A stretch of DNA of 64,000 nucleotides from the NCBI RefSeq assembly GCF_016918765.2, contig NZ_CP092104.1, positions 1-64,000 of the forward strand. The letters are read 5' to 3'. Positions 48,860 through 57,002 of the stretch are shown one piece after another. A program made the position numbers and the translations under genes. The notes beneath the pieces are model-generated. The model was not told where the DNA came from, made no database searches, and worked only from the letters and a program-made list of their open reading frames with translations. Source of the DNA: Flagellatimonas centrodinii. GTDB lineage: Bacteria > Pseudomonadota > Gammaproteobacteria > Nevskiales > Nevskiaceae. How positions within the stretch are numbered: position 1 is the stretch's first letter; each line of letters starts with the position of its first letter.

Positions 48860-49333
48860 TCAGGCGATCTGCCGAAGCCAGTCCTGCAGGTTGTAGTAGT
48901 TGCTGACCCGCGCGATGCGGCCATCGCGCAGTTCGAAGAAGGCGCCGCCCGGCAAGGTGTAGGTCTGCCCGCTGGCCTCGGGCAGGCCCTCGTCGGTTTG
49001 CAGGTAGGTGCCGGTGACGGTGTACTCGGCGGCGGCCCGGTTGCGGTCCTCGCCGAACAGCAGGGTGATGTCGACGATCTGCTCGCGGTAGCAGCGGGTC
49101 ATCCGCCGCATGAAGGCCGCGAAGGCGTCACGGCCCTGCTCGCGATGGCTCTGGTTGAGATCGTGGACGACGTCGTCCGTGAGCAGCGACAGAAAGGTGG
49201 GCCAGTCTTCGCGGTTGAAGGCGGCGTAGTAGGTTTCCAGCAGTTTTCGATGGGCTTCGAGCACGGGTTCGGCAGGATTCGGATGGGGACGAAACTGTAG
49301 TACAGACGCCGCCACGTCGCGCCGACAGGGCAT
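48860..49333 (-). CDS. NTF2-like/ketosteroid isomerase-related protein
   Basis: A single-domain SnoaL/NTF2-fold protein of 157 residues: LLETYYAAFNREDWPTFLSLL, DDVVHDLNQSHREQGRDAF, then YTVTGTYLQTDEGLPEASGQ and DGRIARVSNYYNLQDWL, a common ending for the family. It has no signal peptide. Start ATG 49333 is used, but GTG 49264 (VLEAHRKLLE) would begin closer to the conserved fold. It is divergent from purU with 51 bp between starts. Function unknown. Confidence 0.82.
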   Translation of the reverse strand: MPCRRDVAASVLQFRPHPNPAEPVLEAHRKLLETYYAAFNREDWPTFLSLLTDDVVHDLNQSHREQGRDAFAAFMRRMTRCYREQIVDITLLFGEDRNRAAAEYTVTGTYLQTDEGLPEASGQTYTLPGGAFFELRDGRIARVSNYYNLQDWLRQIA

Positions 49334-49384
49334 CCGGCCCTATCATTCGCACTCCGGCCGCCTGCGGCCCCGCGAGATCGATCC

Positions 49385-50245
49385 GTGCAGCGCAAGCGCT
49401 ACTTCACCCTGTCCTTTTCCTGCCCCGACGGCATCGGCATCGTCGCCCGGGTCACCGGATTTTTCCGTGACCACGGCGGCTGGATCCTGCGGTCGAGCCA
49501 GCATGCCGACGAGGACAGCCTGCGCTACTTCATGCGGATGGAGGTGCTGGCGGAGTCACTACCCTTCGATCTTGACGAGCTGCGCAGCCGTTTCACGCCG
49601 GTGGCGGAAGAATTCGACATGGACTGGCGCATCGATGACAGCGCGGTCAAGAAGCGGGTGGTGGTGCTGGTATCACGGCAGGAGCACTGTTTGTACGACC
49701 TGCTGGAACGCTGGAAGAGCAAGGAACTCGATATCGAGATTCCCCGCGTGATCTCCAACCACCAGAGTTCGCGCGGATTGGTGGAGTGGCACGGCATTCC
49801 GTACCACTATGTGCCGGTCAATGCCGACAACCGCGAGCAGGCCTTCGCCGAGATCGACCGGCTGTTCGTGGATTGCGGCGGCGACACCATGGTGCTGGCG
49901 CGCTACATGCAGATCCTCACGCCCGAGCTGTGCCGCCGCTACCCCGGCCGCATCCTCAACATCCACCACAGCTTCCTGCCCAGCTTTGTCGGTGCCCGCC
50001 CCTACGAACAGGCCTACAACCGGGGCGTGAAACACATCGGTGCCACCTGCCACTACGTCACCGAAGACCTGGATCAGGGCCCGATCATCGAGCAGGACGT
50101 CAACCGCATCGGCCACGGCGATTCGGTGAGCGATCTGGTGCGTTTCGGCAAGGACATCGAGAAGGCGGTGCTGGCGCGGGGCCTGCGATATCACCTCGAA
50201 GGTCGGGTGCTGATCAATGGCAACCGCACGGTGGTGTTCCGCTAG
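49385..50245 (+). CDS. purU: Formyltetrahydrofolate deformylase
   Basis: Hydrolyses 10-formyl-THF to formate and THF, balancing one-carbon pools. The N-terminal ACT regulatory domain (FTLSFSCPDGIGIVARVTGF) is followed by the formyltransferase-fold catalytic domain with VISNHQSSRGLVEWHGIPYH. The catalytic Asn-His-Asp set is present in ILNIHHSFLPSFVGARPYEQ and YVTEDLDQGPIIEQD. GTG 49385 gives 286 residues, normal for PurU. Confidence 0.94.
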   Translation: MQRKRYFTLSFSCPDGIGIVARVTGFFRDHGGWILRSSQHADEDSLRYFMRMEVLAESLPFDLDELRSRFTPVAEEFDMDWRIDDSAVKKRVVVLVSRQEHCLYDLLERWKSKELDIEIPRVISNHQSSRGLVEWHGIPYHYVPVNADNREQAFAEIDRLFVDCGGDTMVLARYMQILTPELCRRYPGRILNIHHSFLPSFVGARPYEQAYNRGVKHIGATCHYVTEDLDQGPIIEQDVNRIGHGDSVSDLVRFGKDIEKAVLARGLRYHLEGRVLINGNRTVVFR

Positions 50246-50292
50246 CCCCGCAAGCCCCCGTGCCCCGGGCGGTGGTCGATACGCCGCTGCGC

Positions 50293-50700
50293 CTAGACGC
50301 CCTGTCGTACCGACACCGACGCGCCGTTGCCATTGCTCGCTGCCCCGGCCCGATGCGTCTGCGACGACGACGGGCGCGCCTGGCGACCGAGCTGGCCGCG
50401 CAGGTCTTCAAGCAGGGCCTGCTGTGCAGCCAGCTGCTCGCTGAGCTTGCGGATATCACGATCGAGCTGGGCCATCAGCCGCGTTGGCGCTGCCGACGTA
50501 CCGGCATGGCCGTAGCGGGCGCGCCAGTAGTAGTAGGTTTGCCGCGAGATGTTCATGCGCTGACAGGCCTGGGCAATCGAGCACTCGCGGCCTTCATCGA
50601 TGTCGCGCAGAAACGCCATGATTTGCCGTGGCGTGTAGCGCGATTTGACGCGGGCGTCGGTGTCGCTGGCGACGTCGCGCCGTAGCGAATTACGTGTCAT
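50293..50700 (-). CDS. Orphan IS3 OrfA-like helix-turn-helix protein
   Basis: A 135-residue protein with a transposase-like HTH (YTPRQIMAFLRDIDEGREC, SIAQACQRMNISRQTYYYWR) and a leucine-rich coiled coil (LMAQLDRDIRKLSEQLAAQQ), the layout of IS3-family OrfA. No OrfB, no inverted repeats and no target duplication are visible. It begins 3 bp after the DUF2147 stop on the same strand. It looks like a domesticated or decayed transposase remnant that has joined the TonB operon as a DNA-binding protein. The low-complexity tail is not conserved. Confidence 0.7.
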   Translation of the reverse strand: MTRNSLRRDVASDTDARVKSRYTPRQIMAFLRDIDEGRECSIAQACQRMNISRQTYYYWRARYGHAGTSAAPTRLMAQLDRDIRKLSEQLAAQQALLEDLRGQLGRQARPSSSQTHRAGAASNGNGASVSVRQGV

Positions 50701-50703
50701 GCC

Positions 50704-51321
50704 TCAGTCCTCCTGCGGTTCGGTGGCCGCCAGACTGCTGCTGGCCTCGGCATCTGTATCGGCAGACTGCGGGTCGGCATCACCGGTGTCGGGCCGGGCC
50801 CAACCGACGGCCTGCGGCGACGCCAGCCGGGTCCAGGTCTGGCTGCGGCCCAGCAGGGCAAAGCCGACGAATCCGCGCACTTCCAGGGTGTTGCCGTCGT
50901 CACTCAACTCAGCCTTGCACTGGTAGGTCTTGCCGTCCTCCGGGTTATAGATGGTGGCGCCCTTCCACTCGCCTTCGCCTGCAGGCTTGAAGCCCTCGAT
51001 CAGCTTGAGTCCCTCGATCGGTCGCTTGCGCAGAATCTCGGTCGGGTTGAGGACATCGGTCTTGACCTTGCCGACCAGTTCAGGCGGCACCACCTCGCCA
51101 GTGACCGATACCTCGCCCTCGACAAACCGGGGGTACTTCAGCTGAAGCACGCGGCCGTCGAAGGTCTTGCCGTCGGGGTAGATTTCGATGATTGCACTCT
51201 TGTGCGGATCCTCGGTCTCCTTCAGCCAGTAGCCGACGATGGATGGCGCGGCCACAGCCGTGCCGGAGATCAGGGCTGCAAGTACCCCACCCAGTAGCGC
51301 GATAGTCGTTTTATGGTTCAT
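50704..51321 (-). CDS. DUF2147 exported protein
   Basis: A 205-residue protein with a signal peptide (LLGGVLAALISGTAVAAPS) and a lipocalin-like DUF2147 domain: IVGYWLKETEDPHKSAIIEI, DGRVLQLKYPRF, GEGEWKGATIYNPEDGKTYQ and EVRGFVGFALLGRSQTW. Members are secreted and uncharacterised. The last about 35 residues are Asp/Ala/Ser-rich. It lies downstream of the TPR gene in the TonB operon, so a role in envelope transport is possible but unproven. Confidence 0.85.
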   Translation of the reverse strand: MNHKTTIALLGGVLAALISGTAVAAPSIVGYWLKETEDPHKSAIIEIYPDGKTFDGRVLQLKYPRFVEGEVSVTGEVVPPELVGKVKTDVLNPTEILRKRPIEGLKLIEGFKPAGEGEWKGATIYNPEDGKTYQCKAELSDDGNTLEVRGFVGFALLGRSQTWTRLASPQAVGWARPDTGDADPQSADTDAEASSSLAATEPQED

Positions 51322-51350
51322 GGTCGCCTCCGTGGCGATGCGTCAAAGGA

Positions 51351-52631
51351 TCAGCCCTCACGGGCCAAAATGCTCCAGAGGCCTGCCAGCGCACCGCTGC
51401 CGTCATCGCCCTTGATACTGGAGAAGATTTTCAGCGCTTCCTGCTTCATGCCTGCCATGTAGTAGGCATGCCCCAGTCGCAGTCGCGCCTCGTTGGGCTG
51501 CACCAGCCCGCCCTTTTCAATGCCCCGGTTCATCAGGGCGATCCCCCGCTGATACTCGCCATACCCGACCAGGTTGTAGCCGGTGTTGACGAGGGCATCT
51601 CCGCTGTCGGCCTGCGCCGCCAGTGCCTCCCCTTCCGCCAGCGTGGCGCGATCTTCCGCGACCTTGCGATCCACCAGCTCTCGCAGTCGCTCCTGCCGCT
51701 CCTTGCCGACATCATCGTCGCGGCCGAGCACGCCACGCACGTAGCCACTCTGCAGCATCCGCTGGGCATCGCCGGGGTACCCGGCCTGTAGCGCCAATTG
51801 CACGGCTTCCATGTAATCGCTGGGTTCCAACAGGGTGCCGGTCTGTTCCCGCAGACGATAGACATCCAGGGTGTAGCGGTCGGAGAAGTCGCTGCGCTGT
51901 TCGGTTCGAATGATCAGGTCCAGCCAGGTGGTGTCGGCCGGGAAGTAGGTCACCATCAAGCGCAGTGCAGCGAGATAGCCATCCAGATCTCCGTTTTTAA
52001 TGGCGCTGCTGGCGAGCACCTGCAACTCCTGTTCACTTGGCTGAGTGCCGGCATCGATCTTGCGCTGGACCTGCCGCCCCATGATCGTGGCGGCCTCGTC
52101 ATACCGCTTGGCCAGATAGAGTGCCTGCGGCTCGATTTCCAATGCCTCAGGGTCGGTGCCACCGGCCTCGCGGTAGCGGGCCACCGCGCGGACTGCCGTG
52201 TCGTAGTCACGTGCACTGAAGGCCATGCGGACCATCGCGGCCAGAATCGGCAGCTGCTGCTCGGTTGGCATGAAGCTGGAGTCCAGCACGATGTTGAAGG
52301 CCTTGTAGGCCAACGGCACGTTGCCGGCACTGGCTGCAGCACTGCCGCGCAGATGATTGATGATGTAGAGCTCGTAGGGGGTCAGCGGATCGCCCTGCAC
52401 CTGTTCGGCCTGATCGATCAACGCCAGGGCCTCGCTGAAACGACGGTCGTTGATGGCATTCCGCGCGTCCTTCAAGATCTCGCCCAACGCCGGACGCACG
52501 GCCGGTACATAAGGGGGCGGGCGGTTGCCGCCGATGGTGTTGGCCTGCGCCGGCGGCGGGGTCGCGAAGCATGCGGCAACCACCAGGGCAAGCAGCGCAA
52601 CGAGGCGTGTGGGGGTGTGAGTCGACATCAT
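51351..52631 (-). CDS. Exported TPR-rich protein of the TonB operon
   Basis: A 426-residue protein with a signal peptide (LVALLALVVAACFATPPPAQA). Helical repeats of TPR type follow from about residue 45: ARNAINDRRFSEALALIDQA, AAMVRMAFSARDYDTAVRAV, DYMEAVQLALQAGYPGDAQR and ARLRLGHAYYMAGMKQEALK. The open frame runs on to 52853 across exbD, but ATG 52631 has AGGAG ten bases upstream and starts the signal sequence. Such proteins often accompany ExbD in TonB clusters and may organise the periplasmic complex. Confidence 0.85.
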   Translation of the reverse strand: MMSTHTPTRLVALLALVVAACFATPPPAQANTIGGNRPPPYVPAVRPALGEILKDARNAINDRRFSEALALIDQAEQVQGDPLTPYELYIINHLRGSAAASAGNVPLAYKAFNIVLDSSFMPTEQQLPILAAMVRMAFSARDYDTAVRAVARYREAGGTDPEALEIEPQALYLAKRYDEAATIMGRQVQRKIDAGTQPSEQELQVLASSAIKNGDLDGYLAALRLMVTYFPADTTWLDLIIRTEQRSDFSDRYTLDVYRLREQTGTLLEPSDYMEAVQLALQAGYPGDAQRMLQSGYVRGVLGRDDDVGKERQERLRELVDRKVAEDRATLAEGEALAAQADSGDALVNTGYNLVGYGEYQRGIALMNRGIEKGGLVQPNEARLRLGHAYYMAGMKQEALKIFSSIKGDDGSGALAGLWSILAREG

Positions 52632-52641
52632 GTCCGGTCTC

Positions 52642-53070
52642 CTACAGGTAGTCCTCGCTGCCGACCACGCCGATCGAGGTGATGCCCAGACGTTGGGCTG
52701 CGGCCAGAACCCCGGCGACATGCTTGTACTCCACCAGCCGGTTGGGGCGGATGTGCAGCTCTGCCTGCAGCGGGTTCTGGGCTTCATTCCACAGGCGCCG
52801 CTCAAGCGCTTCGCGCGAGTCCAGCGCGACGCCGTTCCACAGCACGGTGCCATCGAAGTCGACTTCGATGTTGACGATGGGCGGCAGGTCCTTGGGCGGC
52901 GGCGCGTCGACCACGGGCATGTCCAGTTTCACCGCATGGGTCTGGATCGGGATGGTGACGATCAGCATGATCAGCAACACCAGCATCACGTCGATCAACG
53001 GGGTGGTGTTGATGTCGACCAGCACGTCGTCGTCGGAGTGGGCGGGACCCGCCCGCATGCTCATGCCCAT
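52642..53070 (-). CDS. exbD: ExbD/TolR-family proton-channel subunit, second copy
   Basis: A 142-residue single-pass inner-membrane protein: DDDVLVDINTTPLIDVMLVLLIM with the channel Asp in the helix, then a periplasmic domain (LPPIVNIEVDFDGTVLWNGVAL) and a C-terminal VLAAAQRLGITSIGVVG. It lies one base downstream of the first exbD. The two copies differ well beyond the membrane helix, so they may have different periplasmic partners. Confidence 0.92.
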   Translation of the reverse strand: MGMSMRAGPAHSDDDVLVDINTTPLIDVMLVLLIMLIVTIPIQTHAVKLDMPVVDAPPPKDLPPIVNIEVDFDGTVLWNGVALDSREALERRLWNEAQNPLQAELHIRPNRLVEYKHVAGVLAAAQRLGITSIGVVGSEDYL

Positions 53071-53071
53071 C

Positions 53072-53497
53072 TCAGGTCCTCTGTGGCGGTTCGGTGAGAA
53101 AGCCGACCTTGCGAATGCCGGCCCGCTGGCAGGCCACCACCACGTTGCCGACGGCGTAGTAGCGCACGTTCATGTCACCGCGGATGTGGATCTCCGGTTG
53201 CGGCACCTGCACCGCCGCCCGCTTCAACAGTGTGAGCAGTGCGGCGGCGTTGGCGACCTTGCGGTCGTTCCAGTAGACGGCGCCGTCACGGTCCACTGCC
53301 ACCACGATGTTCTGCGGCGTGGTCTCGGTCGGTACGTTGCGCTCTTCGGGCAACGCCACCGGCACGGTGTCGGTGACCACCGGGATGGTGATGAGAAAGA
53401 TGATCAGCAGCACCAGCATCACATCGACCAGCGGCGTGGTGTTGATCACCGAGATCACTTCATCGTCGTCGGCACAGGACCCCAGGCTCAGACTCAT
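53072..53497 (-). CDS. exbD: ExbD/TolR-family proton-channel subunit, first copy
   Basis: A 141-residue ExbD protein with DDDEVISVINTTPLVDVMLVLL containing the conserved membrane Asp, and a periplasmic domain (IVVAVDRDGAVYWNDRKVAN) ending VACQRAGIRKVGFLTEPP. ATG 53497 overlaps the ExbB stop by 4 bp, showing coupling. Like other ExbD proteins it converts proton flow through ExbB into TonB movement. Confidence 0.92.
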   Translation of the reverse strand: MSLSLGSCADDDEVISVINTTPLVDVMLVLLIIFLITIPVVTDTVPVALPEERNVPTETTPQNIVVAVDRDGAVYWNDRKVANAAALLTLLKRAAVQVPQPEIHIRGDMNVRYYAVGNVVVACQRAGIRKVGFLTEPPQRT

Positions 53498-54462
53498 GAC
53501 GCCCGCCCCCCGGTGGCCACGGCGTCCGGCCGCTTGAGGTCACCCACCCGGCCACCCGACAGCAACACGGCGTGCAGGTCGGTGGCAAAGGCGCGAACCT
53601 TTTCCATCGCCATCTTGTTGCGCCGGACCAGCCAGTTGTAGCCCATCACCGCCGGCACCGCGACGAACAGTCCGAGTGCGGTCATGATCAACGCCTCGCC
53701 CACCGGCCCGGCCACCTTGTCGATGGAGGCCTGGCCGGAAATGCCGATGGCCGTCAGCGCGTGATAGATCCCCCACACGGTGCCGAACAGGCCGACGAAG
53801 GGCGCGGTCGACCCCACCGTCGCCAGTACCGCCAGGCCGCTTTGCATGCGCAGGCCGATCTCGTCGGTGGCGCGGGTCACGGTCATGCTGACCCACTCAT
53901 GGAGATCGATGCGTTCCACCATGGTGCCGCCGTGATGCTGACTGGCACTCATGCCGCGGTCGGCGAGGTACCAGAAAGGCGAACCGGGCTTGAGCTGGGT
54001 GAGGCCTTCTTCGAGACTGGCGCTGGACCAGAAAACTTCGGTGGCTTTGCGGCTCTGACGGAACAGCTTCTCCTGCTCGATGAGCTTCACGAAGAGGATG
54101 TACCAGGTCGCCAATGACATGACCAACAGCACGATGAAGGTACTTTTCGACACCATATCGCCCTGCGTCCAGGCCGCCTTGATGCCGTAGGGATTGTCCA
54201 CTTGCTCGGTACGCGGTGTCAGCTCACCGAAGGCGGCAGCGGGTATCGAATCGTTGTCGAGCAGTATCGGCGTGGCGGTCGGGGTCATGTCGATGGCCGC
54301 TGCAGACGGCGTCGGCAACACAATGGGCTGGGCATCCGCCGGTACCTGGGCCGCGGCCCATGGCACCACCGCCAAACCGGTGATCAATGCCAACACCTGC
54401 AGCCCGGGCCATGCCGCGCCACCGTCCATCTGCCTCATCAGGATCTCCTCGCACTGCTTCAT
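53494..54462 (-). CDS. exbB: ExbB/TolQ/MotA-family proton-channel protein
   Basis: A 322-residue protein. An N-terminal export-type helix (LQVLALITGLAVVPWAAAQ) and a Pro/Thr-rich periplasmic stretch precede the ExbB core: STFIVLLVMSLATWYILFVKLIEQ, then SGLAVLATVGSTAPFVGLFGTVWGI and EALIMTALGLFVAVPAVMGYN, the two channel helices. Start may be 54462 or the internal ATG 54438. The extended N terminus is longer than in E. coli ExbB but common in this class. Confidence 0.92.
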   Translation of the reverse strand: MKQCEEILMRQMDGGAAWPGLQVLALITGLAVVPWAAAQVPADAQPIVLPTPSAAAIDMTPTATPILLDNDSIPAAAFGELTPRTEQVDNPYGIKAAWTQGDMVSKSTFIVLLVMSLATWYILFVKLIEQEKLFRQSRKATEVFWSSASLEEGLTQLKPGSPFWYLADRGMSASQHHGGTMVERIDLHEWVSMTVTRATDEIGLRMQSGLAVLATVGSTAPFVGLFGTVWGIYHALTAIGISGQASIDKVAGPVGEALIMTALGLFVAVPAVMGYNWLVRRNKMAMEKVRAFATDLHAVLLSGGRVGDLKRPDAVATGGRAS

Positions 54463-54542
54463 ATCGTTCTAATGTCGTTCTATTGCTACCACGTTATCAG
54501 CACCTCTACGCCTGCCGCGCCAGCGTTCCCGCCTGCTCCTTA

Positions 54543-55157
54543 TCAGCGGGGAATCTTCCATGTGTAGAGCAGATTGGCCCAACTCTCTTCGACCCGTCCA
54601 TCCACCGTCCCGGGAATGAACCGGCACCGACTCAGGGCCCGTCTCGCCGCTTCGTCCAGCCGCGGAAACCCGCTGGACTCCTGAATTTTTGACTCTTTCA
54701 CCCGACCGTCTACACCGATCAGGAACGCCAGCATCACTGTGCCGCGTTCGCTCAACCGCAGGGACAACGCCGGGTACTCCGGTTCCGGGCAGTTACGCCG
54801 CGCGTTGATCACCGGTGTTGTCCGTTTCGGAACCCGCTGTACCACCACGCGTTCCTTCGGCGTCACCGCCTTGATGGCAGTACTCGGTGGCGGCGGCGCC
54901 TGCACCACAACCTCGGGTGGTGGAATGAACGCGGCTGGCGGGATGTCGATGGTGGGCGGTGGCGGCGGTGGCGGTGGCTCCATCTCGTGGGTCTGGATCT
55001 CCTCGACGATCTTGGTCTGTATCGGCGCCGGCATGACCTCGATGGTGCGGTGTGCCAAACCGATCACCAGCAGATACAGCACGGCGAGATGCAGCACGAC
55101 GACAAAGCTGATCCCCATCAAGCGCCGCCGGGTGTCGGGCTGCGTGCCGAATTCCAT
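54543..55157 (-). CDS. tonB: TonB energy transducer
   Basis: A 204-residue TonB with an N-terminal anchor (ISFVVVLHLAVLYLLVIGL), a proline run (EPPPPPPPPTIDIPPAAF) spanning the periplasm, and the C-terminal domain CPEPEYPALSLRLSERGTVM, GVDGRVKESKIQESSGFPRL with WANLLYTWKIP. It leads the operon tonB-exbB-exbD-exbD-TPR-DUF2147, powering outer-membrane receptors for iron or other large nutrients. An AT-richer stretch upstream (55158-55352) is the likely promoter region, but I see no clear hexamers or Fur box. Confidence 0.93.
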   Translation of the reverse strand: MEFGTQPDTRRRLMGISFVVVLHLAVLYLLVIGLAHRTIEVMPAPIQTKIVEEIQTHEMEPPPPPPPPTIDIPPAAFIPPPEVVVQAPPPPSTAIKAVTPKERVVVQRVPKRTTPVINARRNCPEPEYPALSLRLSERGTVMLAFLIGVDGRVKESKIQESSGFPRLDEAARRALSRCRFIPGTVDGRVEESWANLLYTWKIPR

Positions 55158-55317
55158 CCGTGGTCTCGATCTAGTGTTCAGGGATCTGCTGGGGGGACAC
55201 CTGGCGCTCCGCTGTCGTGCGTATCAACGGTTGCTCTACTTAAGACGCATGAGCGGAGGTTTCCCGCACATGTTTGTCAGGATTTTGTCGCTTGTCACTA
55301 ATTTATCTCACAATTTC

Positions 55318-55356
55318 CTGACGGCCGTCGAACGGCCGAGATCTGGCGGCCGTCAG
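55318..55356 (-). terminator. Hairpin at the 3' end of the lipase-like gene
   Basis: CTGACGGCCG (55318-55327) pairs perfectly with CGGCCGTCAG (55347-55356), enclosing a second CGGCCG palindrome and the stop codon of the hydrolase. It lacks a clean T-run, so termination is only probable. Confidence 0.45.
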
Positions 55357-56840
55357 GCCACGCCGCCCGGCCGATCAGCCTTGAAGGCGCGAGGCTTGAG
55401 GGACCGCCGCAGTCGGAACACCCCTTCGCGCACTACCCGCGTCAAGACGATGTCGACCAGGGTCGTTTCGTTCGGGCGCAGGTATGGCAACACATTGCCG
55501 CTGTACGGCGGCAGCGTCGCAGGGCAGTAGGTTACGGCATCGTCGGGATGTCGCGGGCTCAGGGTCAGACCATAGGGCCCGAAGGGGGCCAGCGCCGGCC
55601 GAATCAATGTACCACCGGTATCAACCACCGGCCCCGCGCCTGCCAGTACCGCATGGTTGAGGTAGAACGTGAGCACGCCACTGCCGCACCGATTGGCCTG
55701 GCGGTCGACCAGAAAGCCGCGCGGCATGCGATCAGCACCCCGGGTCCCGGGCCGGGTGAGCAACACGTCGATGTCATCAACCACCGCACCGTGGTCGTCG
55801 CGGATGCGCAACATCAACTGGGCACACGGGTCGTGGATATGGTGGCGGTCCGGCAACACGGGTACCCGCTCCACTTCAAGGCGATTGGCTTCGGCCTGAT
55901 GCCGGGCGTTCTCGGCATCAAACGCCCGCGTGAGCGCGGCGTAGCTGCGCGCATCACGGACCCGTAGACAGCGCATGACGGCATCTACGGTGGGGTGGTC
56001 GCCGCGAGCGGCAACGCTGCCCATGATGCCGATGCGCGTTCCGCTGTGCGCCAGGCCCGGCAGGATCTTGAACGCGGTCGGTGCGGCGCGAGTGGTCGAG
56101 ACCATCGACAGCGTTTGCAGCCGCTGACGCGCAGCCGCCATCGAGATGCCGGATGGCACCGGCGGCTGACGGATCACCAGGTGGCTGGCGTTGAGATTGG
56201 CAGCGGCCAACCGCACCACGCCATCGGAGCCGGTTTCCCCGGTGTAGGGATTGACGTGATCGTAGAGCTTGCGGTCGATGGCATCGCCACAGAGCACGAA
56301 GGACCAGGGCGCCTGCGCCCGGGCATCGAGCTGGTGGATGTGGTCGTGATTGCGCCGCCATGCTTCGGCGCTGCCGAGCTCCAGCCAGTCGAGCACGCGC
56401 TGGCCCGGCTCGACCCCGGCGAAGGCGGCCTTCAGGCGCCCCACCCGCGCCTTGCCGAGCTGCGCCAGTGCCGAGCCGAAGTTTGCAGGTGCCAGCATCA
56501 CCAGATGACTGATCGGACAGCGGGCAGTGTCGGTTTCCGTCTGACGGCGCGCCAGCCATTCGCGAACCACCGGGCCGCCGGTGGAATGGGTGATGCAGAC
56601 AGCGCGTTGGCGGCCGGACGCTTTCAGCACCGCCCGCAGCGCAGCATCGAAGGCATGGGCGATGTCCTCGACCCGCACTTCATCGCGAAAACTGATGTAT
56701 TCACCCAGGTACAGGTGGGCAACGTCGATCGGCAGCCCGTCGGCCTCGGCTGCCTGCTGCAGCCGGGCCGGCAGGCCGCCATAGGTTCGGGTGTGCTGCA
56801 CGCTCCAGCCATGCACGAAGACCACCAGCGGCTGGGTCAT
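55353..56840 (-). CDS. Alpha/beta-hydrolase, lipase/phospholipase-like
   Basis: A 495-residue hydrolase. The first half is an alpha/beta fold: LVVFVHGWSVQHTRTYGGLP (oxyanion region), RAVCITHSTGGPVVREWLA with nucleophile Ser in HSTGG, then VMLAPANFGSAL and VNPYTGETGSDGVVRLAAAN. The second half (about 250-495) is not recognised and contains short acidic patches. There is no signal peptide. It is divergent from the c-di-GMP gene, with about 160 bp between starts that carry a TTGACA at 56917-56922. Substrate unknown. Confidence 0.8.
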   Translation of the reverse strand: MTQPLVVFVHGWSVQHTRTYGGLPARLQQAAEADGLPIDVAHLYLGEYISFRDEVRVEDIAHAFDAALRAVLKASGRQRAVCITHSTGGPVVREWLARRQTETDTARCPISHLVMLAPANFGSALAQLGKARVGRLKAAFAGVEPGQRVLDWLELGSAEAWRRNHDHIHQLDARAQAPWSFVLCGDAIDRKLYDHVNPYTGETGSDGVVRLAAANLNASHLVIRQPPVPSGISMAAARQRLQTLSMVSTTRAAPTAFKILPGLAHSGTRIGIMGSVAARGDHPTVDAVMRCLRVRDARSYAALTRAFDAENARHQAEANRLEVERVPVLPDRHHIHDPCAQLMLRIRDDHGAVVDDIDVLLTRPGTRGADRMPRGFLVDRQANRCGSGVLTFYLNHAVLAGAGPVVDTGGTLIRPALAPFGPYGLTLSPRHPDDAVTYCPATLPPYSGNVLPYLRPNETTLVDIVLTRVVREGVFRLRRSLKPRAFKADRPGGVA

Positions 56841-56990
56841 CTGAGATCCTCTCGAATGCGGCCGAAGCCCTACCCTGCCACAGGCATTGGCCCGTGACCA
56901 CGCCGAACCGTGAAATTTGACAATTTTTTCCTAGACAACACTGTCTCACACCTATACAACGGGTGAGCAACATGGTCACAGCATGGATGC

Positions 56991-56997
56991 AGGGAGG
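56991..56997 (+). promoter_or_regulatory. Strong ribosome site pointing to an AUU start
   Basis: AGGGAGG lies five bases before ATT at 57003, the first codon of the conserved N terminus. No ATG, GTG or TTG occurs in that frame between the upstream stop (TGA 56964-56966) and GTG 57033. The site is far too distant for GTG 57033 (35 bases). Confidence 0.55.
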
Positions 56998-57002
56998 CCG
57001 CT

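Noticed and set aside
50250-50760. Complete IS3 insertion sequence
   Set aside because: Only an OrfA-like reading frame is present, with no OrfB, terminal inverted repeats or target duplication.
52632-52853. Longer start of the TPR protein
   Set aside because: The extra codons overlap exbD out of frame and would bury the signal peptide.
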